Shown: in pieces, positions 12,635-17,566 of the stretch
Position numbering within the stretch: the stretch's first letter is position 1
How the letters are laid out: each line of letters begins with the position of its first letter
NCBI GenBank assembly: GCA_964512045.1
Contig: CAZEJK010000102.1
Span: forward strand, 1-17,566
Origin: CAZEJK01 sp964512045
GTDB taxonomy: Bacteria > Acidobacteriota > Thermoanaerobaculia > Thermoanaerobaculales > Sulfomarinibacteraceae
Reading direction: 5' to 3'
Length of the DNA stretch: 17,566 nucleotides
Program-made: the position numbers and the translations under genes
Notes under the pieces: model-generated
Seen by the model: the letters and a program-made list of their open reading frames with translations, nothing else
Told to the model about the DNA's origin: nothing
Databases searched by the model: none

Positions 12635-15505
12635 CTAGAACCGGAAACCGATCCAGAAGTCCGTCTCGTAATCGGAGAGCGTCTCTTCGAAGTCCCATCG
12701 CTTGGCGAACTCCCAGTGCACCGGGAGCCCCAGCAGGCGGAGGGAGATGCCGAAGCCGTACGCCGAGAGCCCATCGTCGAGCTGATTGTCCTCCATGAAG
12801 TTGAAGTCGTTGTCGAACCCGTCCTGCTCGAACCAGGCAGCACCGACATCGACGAAGAAGTGACCTCGGATCTCGGTCAGACGGAGCCACGGCATCCGGA
12901 GCTCGTCGATCAATGGAAAACGCCACTCGATGTTGGCGTAGGCAGCGCGATTCCCAGAGATCGTACGGTAGGCGAAGCCACGCATCGAGTCGAGTCCGCC
13001 GAAGTAGAAGACGTTGGGACGGTTGCCGTCTGCAGCGGCGGCGTAGAGCCGGATCGCGAGCTCGTTGCGACGGGTGAGCGGAATGTACTGCCGTCCCTCG
13101 AGCTCGAACTGTCGCGACAGTGCGCCGCCCTCATTGGCGTCGTAGTAGTACCCGAGGTTGAGCTCCCATCGTCGCCCGGCGTGCGGTCCGTACGAGCGGT
13201 AGATCGTGGTGTCGCCCACGATACCAGCCTGAACGAACGGGACATCGTCCTGGAACTGTTGGAACTGGAGGTTCCGGTCAGCATCATAAAACGGCAGGTC
13301 GGCGTCCCGGCGGATGTACCCGGTGCTGGCCTGGAGTCTCAGGTATGTGGACAGCGGGTACTGTCCGGTGAGTGCTGCTCCGGTCTGACGGTAGATCTGG
13401 CGCCGGCCGCGAACGACGCCTTCGACCGTGTTGAAACCTTCGTAGAAGAACGCCCGGTCATCGAACAGCGTCACGCCCCACTGCAGACGCTTCTCCAGGT
13501 TGAACCAGGCCAGACGGACGTTCGAGTAGCCGGCCACCGACTCGAGGATGCCGATGACCCGCCGGTCGCCGTACTGGTCCGAGAGTGCAACGTAGGTCTG
13601 TGAGACGAAGTCGCTTCCGTTGTTGATCCCCACGAGCGCCTGGGCGTTCTCGAGGAACAGCTTGCGTTTGGCCACCTTCTCGGCACGCTCCTCATCGAAG
13701 GCGACGCTGACAGCAGGCACGAACGGCTCCAGGTCCGTGTCCTCGGTGGGCTCCTTCTCCTCTCCGATGAGCTCGCCCTCACTCGGGTTGACCAGGTACA
13801 GGGACCAGCTGCCCTTGTAGTACGCCTGGTACGCCACGCGCTCGCCTTCCACCGTCACCACGGGCGTCGGGTTGAGCGCCGCTCCGATCACGTTGGTGAG
13901 CTTGGTGAGGTTGCGGGTCGTGAGGTCCAGCCTGTAGATGTCGTACACCTCCTGGTTGCGATCGGAGGCGAAGTACAGCGCGTTGCCGTCACGCGAGAAC
14001 GCCGCCCCTTCGTCATGTCCAGGACCGAAGGTCAGCTGGGTACGATCGGACGGATCCTCCAACGAGATCTGGACGAGCTTGGCCCGCGTGGCGCCCTCGG
14101 CGGTGTACACGAGGTGCTTCCCGTCGGGTGCGAATGTCGGTGAGCTGTCGTACGGGTCGTCGTCGGTCAGATTGGTGATCGCTTCCGTGTCCAGGTCGAT
14201 CAAGAAGATGTCGGAACGCTGGTTCGCAAACGCGTGAAACGCGATCGTCGAGCCATCGGTGGAGTACGCCGGCTGACCGGGGCGTTCGTATCCTCGCGGG
14301 ATCTCGATCGTCCGATCAATGTCGCCGGTGATCACATTGAGGAGAAGCAGCAGGCGGCCACGCTCCTTGCGTGCGAACACGGCAATGTGATTGCCGTCCG
14401 GGGAGTAGGCGAGATCGCGGCCCCGTGCAGGAGCGATCGTGAGCCCCTGCGCGTCGAGGTATCGGTACCGGTTTGTCAGACCGTCGGTCAAGTTCTTGTA
14501 CAGCCGGCGATCTGGGACACCGAACAGGACCACGTCCACGTCCGCCTTGTGCGTGGCGAAGGCGGCGATCAGATCGCCTGAGGGCGAAGCGATCGGTGAG
14601 GTCTCCGGTGTGCCCTGGGAGGCGTTTTGGATTCGAAACCTGGGACCGAACTCGCGCGGTGTGCCACGCTCTGCTGAGTCCAGGTAGTAGTCGCGGAGCC
14701 ATGCGCGGAACTTCGAGTCGAACTCCTCCACGTCCAGATCGAAGGCGCGTTGCAGCGCACGGCCGACATCTCCGCCGAGAGCGTTGCGCATTTCGAAGAT
14801 GAGATCGCGCATGCCGATCTCACCCCATTCCGACTCGACGAACTCGAACACCATGTGGCCAAAGCGGTAGGCGAAGAAGCCGCCGACTGGCAACGCCACC
14901 GACGGAACGATGTCAGCCAACACCGCATCACGCATGTAGGCGGTGTCGCGGGAGGTCTCGTCGCGTCCAAGGTACGATGCCATGCCTTCCATGAACCACA
15001 GAGGCGGTTGTGAGTACAGCACCCGTCCGAGCCGACCCTGGAAGAAGATCTCATACTGGAAGATGTGGGTGAGCTCGTGCTGGATCAGAGCTTGCAGCTC
15101 GCGATCGGGCAGATCGACCGGAAGTACCATCCGGTTTCGGCTCGGGGTCGCGAAGGCGCCCACCCCCTCCGGGATGAAGTTGGAGATCACGTTGGTTTGC
15201 TGGAACTCGGCGTGATTGGCGTACGCGATCAAAGGGATCGGATCGTCCACCTGGAAGTCCAGCCGTCGCGCCAGCTCGTCGTAGGCGCTCTCGGCGTAGG
15301 AGGCCACCTTGACCAGCGACGGCTCCACGCGGTCGTAGTACGAGATCCGGAAGTGGGGTGTGGAGTACACCTTCCACTCGAACTCGTCGTAGCGCACGCG
15401 GTTCTTGCCGCCGAAAAAGTTGCTCTGGGCCGCGACGGGCAGCGCGATCAGCACGGCCAAGGTGACAGCACACGCAGCGGTGATGGGGCGACGAAAGAGA
15501 GTCAT
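12635..15505 (-). CDS. Exported HEXXH peptidase - TolB-like propeller - outer-membrane beta-barrel fusion
   Basis: A 956-aa protein with three parts. A signal peptide (residues 1-27, ending LPVAAQ) leads a gluzincin-type metallopeptidase domain (about 40-310). Its zinc motif is HELTH (143-147) and its third ligand E173 lies in WFMEGMASYLG, as in 'peptidase MA'-like domains. A WD40/TolB-type propeller (about 330-640) follows, with recurring SPDG-like turns: SPSGD, SPDGN, STDGS, APDGK, SRDGN. The C-terminal roughly 270 residues look like a D15/BamA-type barrel (FYFGGLDSMRGFAYRTISGN, ANIEWRFPLIDELR). They end in alternating residues with a terminal Phe (DFWIGFRF), the signature read by the BAM complex. 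ATG 15505 has GAGGAAGG 7-8 bases upstream; the open frame extends to 15703 without signal-like sequence. It may be a surface or periplasmic protease anchored by its own barrel. It lies 151 bases after the lipoprotein operon on the same strand. Confidence 0.88.
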   Translation of the reverse strand: MTLFRRPITAACAVTLAVLIALPVAAQSNFFGGKNRVRYDEFEWKVYSTPHFRISYYDRVEPSLVKVASYAESAYDELARRLDFQVDDPIPLIAYANHAEFQQTNVISNFIPEGVGAFATPSRNRMVLPVDLPDRELQALIQHELTHIFQYEIFFQGRLGRVLYSQPPLWFMEGMASYLGRDETSRDTAYMRDAVLADIVPSVALPVGGFFAYRFGHMVFEFVESEWGEIGMRDLIFEMRNALGGDVGRALQRAFDLDVEEFDSKFRAWLRDYYLDSAERGTPREFGPRFRIQNASQGTPETSPIASPSGDLIAAFATHKADVDVVLFGVPDRRLYKNLTDGLTNRYRYLDAQGLTIAPARGRDLAYSPDGNHIAVFARKERGRLLLLLNVITGDIDRTIEIPRGYERPGQPAYSTDGSTIAFHAFANQRSDIFLIDLDTEAITNLTDDDPYDSSPTFAPDGKHLVYTAEGATRAKLVQISLEDPSDRTQLTFGPGHDEGAAFSRDGNALYFASDRNQEVYDIYRLDLTTRNLTKLTNVIGAALNPTPVVTVEGERVAYQAYYKGSWSLYLVNPSEGELIGEEKEPTEDTDLEPFVPAVSVAFDEERAEKVAKRKLFLENAQALVGINNGSDFVSQTYVALSDQYGDRRVIGILESVAGYSNVRLAWFNLEKRLQWGVTLFDDRAFFYEGFNTVEGVVRGRRQIYRQTGAALTGQYPLSTYLRLQASTGYIRRDADLPFYDADRNLQFQQFQDDVPFVQAGIVGDTTIYRSYGPHAGRRWELNLGYYYDANEGGALSRQFELEGRQYIPLTRRNELAIRLYAAAADGNRPNVFYFGGLDSMRGFAYRTISGNRAAYANIEWRFPLIDELRMPWLRLTEIRGHFFVDVGAAWFEQDGFDNDFNFMEDNQLDDGLSAYGFGISLRLLGLPVHWEFAKRWDFEETLSDYETDFWIGFRF

Positions 15506-15656
15506 AAGGATCCCTTCCTCAGGCACGTCGGGTGCAGCTGGTGACCGCCGTGGGACGTTCTTCGGTCCCCGAGCCAGCGCGGCTCCAGACGTGAACGGGG
15601 TTACGCTTCTGCAGCGAGTCATGTGCACGGTAGCTTTCGACCCGGAGCGTCCTCGG

Positions 15657-16364
15657 TCACGGTGTGAACAGGTACCGTTTGCCCTGCACAGACCGGGAGG
15701 CAAAGATGTTGATCAGCTTGTCTTCAAGCTGGAACAGGTTGGTGAACATACCGGAGAAATCGTCGAGCTCGTCGGCTTCCCGTTGCTGGAAGTCCTGGAG
15801 CTGCTCGGAGTAGACGAGCTCGCCGGTCGTGGTGTCGAAGACCATCAGGAGCACGTCGTAGGAGAAACCGGTCTGCTCGACCATCACCTGGCGGTAGTAG
15901 GTCTGACCGTCAACCGGCGAAACGTACCTCTCAGAGCGGAACCCGGCGCGATCCAGTACCTGGTAGTCGATCGATCCGGTGACCACCAGGTCGGCGTCGG
16001 TCAGCTCCCCCAGCTGCCGCCAAAACGCTGACTGGGACTCGAGCTGAAGAGGGTCGCGAACCGGCGGGCGGATCGTTCTGTCCGACTCGAGGACGATGAG
16101 CGAGGTGTGCTTGCGCACCAGCCGGTGGAGGTACCGCTGGAACTCCTCGGCGACGTCGAAGGTGCGGGCCGGGCTCGGACGGTCGCCACGGGGCTCGAGC
16201 AGGAACGGGCCGATGTACACCTTCTCGCTGCCCGCAAGCTCGAGCTTTGGTCGTACCTGGAGCTCGACGCGGAGCTCGCGGGAGCCCGCGGAAGCGACGG
16301 TCGGCAGCACGAGTGCCACCACCAGGACGCTACCCACGATCAGAGTCAGCCGGCTCGTCGTCAT
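15657..16364 (-). CDS. Periplasmic CsgG/FlgO/LpoB-like protein
   Basis: A 235-aa exported protein. The signal peptide is MTTSRLTLIVGSVLVVALVLPTVASA-G. The mature part has a pattern common to the CsgG/FlgO/LpoB/TolB-N fold: an early beta-strand (VYIGPFLLEP), a helix with RYLHRLVRKHTSLIVLESD, and then LTDADLVVTGSIDYQV (about residues 117-132). Later strands (FSYDVLLMVFDTTTGELVYSEQLQ) are typical of the same fold. There is no lipobox Cys, unlike CsgG and LpoB. ATG 16364 has GGAG nine bases upstream; ATG 16373 would abut that site. Its start overlaps the end of the TPR lipoprotein gene by 35 bases, so translation is coupled. Fold assignment is a pattern judgement and function is unknown. Confidence 0.72.
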   Translation of the reverse strand: MTTSRLTLIVGSVLVVALVLPTVASAGSRELRVELQVRPKLELAGSEKVYIGPFLLEPRGDRPSPARTFDVAEEFQRYLHRLVRKHTSLIVLESDRTIRPPVRDPLQLESQSAFWRQLGELTDADLVVTGSIDYQVLDRAGFRSERYVSPVDGQTYYRQVMVEQTGFSYDVLLMVFDTTTGELVYSEQLQDFQQREADELDDFSGMFTNLFQLEDKLINIFASRSVQGKRYLFTP

Positions 16365-16785
16365 CACTGCCATCTCCTTCGTTCGGTGTCTCGTTGGACG
16401 TGGAGGACTCTGTCGCTGCGGGCTCGGGCGGCGCCACGTAGCTCGAGTAGAACTGGTCAAACCGCGCGATGTTCCGGGAGAGATGGTTCGAGGATGACAT
16501 CAGCTCCTTGGCCCGATCGTACGCAGCTCGGGCTTCGCCGTGCTCGCCGAGGGCCTCGTGGGCGACGGCGAGGTTGTTCCACAGCTCGCCGTCGTCGCCA
16601 GTGAGCTCGAGCGCCTGCTCGAAACGGAACTTCGCTTCATGCCAGTAGCCGTTTCGGGCGGCATCGACTCCTGCTTTCATCGCCAAGGAGGCCTGACGGC
16701 TGAGATCTGGGCCGGTGGAGGAGCAGGCGGCTAGCAGAAGGAGCAGGACAGGCCCCAGGAAGAGAACAGGACGTATGGATCGCAT
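16330..16785 (-). CDS. TPR-containing lipoprotein
   Basis: A 151-aa lipoprotein. The lipobox is LAAC with C21 as the acylated residue, followed by SST, so sorting to the outer membrane is plausible. About two tetratricopeptide repeats span residues 36-95 (GYWHEAKFRFEQALEL, then WNNLAVAHEALGEHGEARAAYDRAKEL), a protein-protein interaction surface. The C-terminal tail is disordered and acidic (GDGSDDDEPADSDRG). ATG 16785 has GGAGG six bases upstream; the frame continues to 16815 without support. It sits 26 bases after the first lipoprotein gene and overlaps the CsgG-like gene, so the three are an operon. A scaffolding or adaptor role in an envelope complex is inference. Confidence 0.85.
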   Translation of the reverse strand: MRSIRPVLFLGPVLLLLLAACSSTGPDLSRQASLAMKAGVDAARNGYWHEAKFRFEQALELTGDDGELWNNLAVAHEALGEHGEARAAYDRAKELMSSSNHLSRNIARFDQFYSSYVAPPEPAATESSTSNETPNEGDGSDDDEPADSDRG

Positions 16786-16811
16786 CGTCGGCCTCCGGTG
16801 TGCTGCCGGTA

Positions 16812-17411
16812 TCATCGCACGGATCCCCGCAGCTCAAACGGAATCCGCACCTCGCTTTCTTCCAGCTGGATGACGAACGTCCATGGGCCCGCCTGAATGC
16901 CGCCCGGTACTCGGAACAGCACCCGTCCAGCCGCGACCCTTCGGTCATTGAGTGTGATGGTGTCAAAAGCGATCCCTTCGCCAGGGACGACAAACAGCTG
17001 CAACGGTTCGCGTGTCAGGCTGGAGGGGAACATATCCACCGGGTCAGCGCCGATCGCCACCTGGCGCAGGACCGGCCGCAGGGAGGAGTAGGCCTCGGCG
17101 AACTCTCGCTGCGTCGCGAGCGGAATCCGGTCTCCGTTGGGTACCACCACATGGACGGAGTCGCGCGTGATCTCGCCCGTCTCACCGTACTGGCCGCGGA
17201 CGGCGAGGTCCAGAATCAGCCACTCGTCGCCCAGGTGTGTTGCCGGGTACCGGTAGCCAAGCACCGCTTCCAGCTGTGGCCCCGAGTAGCGCAGCACGAA
17301 CTCGCCGACGCGTTGGACATCCGGTTCATCTGTTGGCGCCGTGGTGGTGCAGCCTGCGATTGTCAGCGCGAGCGTGAGCAGTACAGGCACATACAGGCTT
17401 TTCGCAGTCAT
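16812..17411 (-). CDS. Lipoprotein of unknown function, first gene of envelope operon
   Basis: A 199-aa lipoprotein with the lipobox IAGC (C21) after a hydrophobic signal (LYVPVLLTLALTIAG). The mature domain is beta-rich (FVLRYSGPQLEAVLGYRYP, EWLILDLAVRGQ, GPWTFVIQLEESEVRIPFEL), suggesting an immunoglobulin-like or similar sandwich. The periodicity and the final strands resemble small envelope lipoproteins, but I do not recognise the family. ATG 17411 has GGGAGA about six bases upstream; a longer frame from a TTG at 17447 would run inside the repeat and is unlikely. Repeat copy B ends only ten bases before this ATG, so the operon's 5' leader is essentially the repeat. Lnt encoded at 6945-8477 would complete its acylation. 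Confidence 0.82.
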   Translation of the reverse strand: MTAKSLYVPVLLTLALTIAGCTTTAPTDEPDVQRVGEFVLRYSGPQLEAVLGYRYPATHLGDEWLILDLAVRGQYGETGEITRDSVHVVVPNGDRIPLATQREFAEAYSSLRPVLRQVAIGADPVDMFPSSLTREPLQLFVVPGEGIAFDTITLNDRRVAAGRVLFRVPGGIQAGPWTFVIQLEESEVRIPFELRGSVR

Positions 17412-17421
17412 TGCAGCTCTC

Positions 17422-17528
17422 CCAACGCAGCCGCGGGCCGCAACCAAAGTGATGCTCCGAAGCCGCCGGTCCCGCGCCCGCGTAGCGGTAAGGTATTAGT
17501 TTTTAGCATTTAGCTCCCCCACCCACCC
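17422..17528 (-). repeat. 107-bp structured repeat, copy B, as leader of the lipoprotein operon
   Basis: Minus-strand counterpart of copy A (88 of 107 identical, no gaps). The G-tract GGGTGGGTGGGGG is identical; the arm here is A/T-rich with three CTAA units (GCTAAAT GCTAAAA ACTAATA). Base changes relative to A preserve the proposed stems: the T-A pair at columns 42/65 becomes C-G, and column 100, paired with G90, goes C to T, keeping a G-U pair. It ends ten bases before the lipoprotein ATG, placing it in the 5' UTR where it could control translation. No match to a riboswitch class I know. Confidence 0.75.
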
Positions 17529-17566
17529 ATCTGCCCTTGCAGCGAGCGTTCCCCGCACCCGTCGAT

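Noticed and set aside
15552..15585. Two adjacent 5-bp hairpins downstream of the CsgG-like gene
   Set aside because: Short stems without a U-run; expected by chance at this GC content, so no terminator was called.
17422..17528. Possible c-di-GMP-I (GEMM) or cobalamin riboswitch
   Set aside because: Considered because copy A neighbours a diguanylate cyclase, but the conserved GEMM and cobalamin box sequences are absent on both strands.

Overview
The window is about 17.6 kb of GC-rich DNA from a Gram-negative (diderm) bacterium. It encodes apolipoprotein N-acyltransferase, a lipid A-type acyltransferase, two lipoproteins and an outer-membrane beta-barrel protein. The style (large M14 peptidases, peptidase/TolB-propeller/barrel proteins, GC-rich dispersed intergenic repeats) suggests Acidobacteriota, perhaps a Thermoanaerobaculia-like lineage. 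That placement is inference only. I see no tRNA, rRNA, CRISPR array, transposase, integrase or phage gene, so this looks like chromosomal backbone with repeat-bearing spacers.

Layout. 1-2046 (+): the 3' part of an M14 metallocarboxypeptidase, then a small cytosolic protein of unknown function. 2140-3351 (-): a membrane diguanylate cyclase, convergent with them. 3352-3728: a spacer holding one copy (A) of a 107-bp structured repeat and the rocD terminator. 3729-4982 (-): ornithine aminotransferase. 4983-5725: a 743-bp spacer with a second, mosaic repeat family. 5726-6845 (-): peptide-chain release factor 2 with an intact programmed +1 frameshift. 6945-8477 (-): lnt. 8574-9068 (-): a secreted Spy/CpxP-like protein. 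9242-11774 (-): a two-gene unit of an LpxL-like acyltransferase and a fused SCP2/alpha-methylacyl-CoA racemase. 12020-12232 (-): a small Cys/His-rich protein. 12233-12634: a spacer with mosaic repeats and a REP-like hairpin. 12635-15505 (-): a 956-aa exported HEXXH peptidase/TolB propeller/outer-membrane barrel fusion. 15657-17411 (-): a three-gene envelope operon (lipoprotein, TPR lipoprotein, CsgG/FlgO-like periplasmic protein). It is preceded immediately by copy B of the 107-bp repeat.

Most genes here concern the envelope: lipoprotein maturation (lnt), lipid A acylation, secreted chaperone-like and peptidase functions, and surface lipoproteins. The others are amino-acid catabolism (rocD), translation termination (prfB) and c-di-GMP signalling. 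The strongest candidates for something undescribed are: (1) the 107-bp repeat, found as an 82%-identical ungapped pair with structure-preserving changes and, in both copies, placed just ahead of a ribosome binding site and ATG; (2) the SCP2-AMACR fusion translationally coupled to a lipid acyltransferase; (3) the peptidase-propeller-barrel protein beside the lipoprotein operon.
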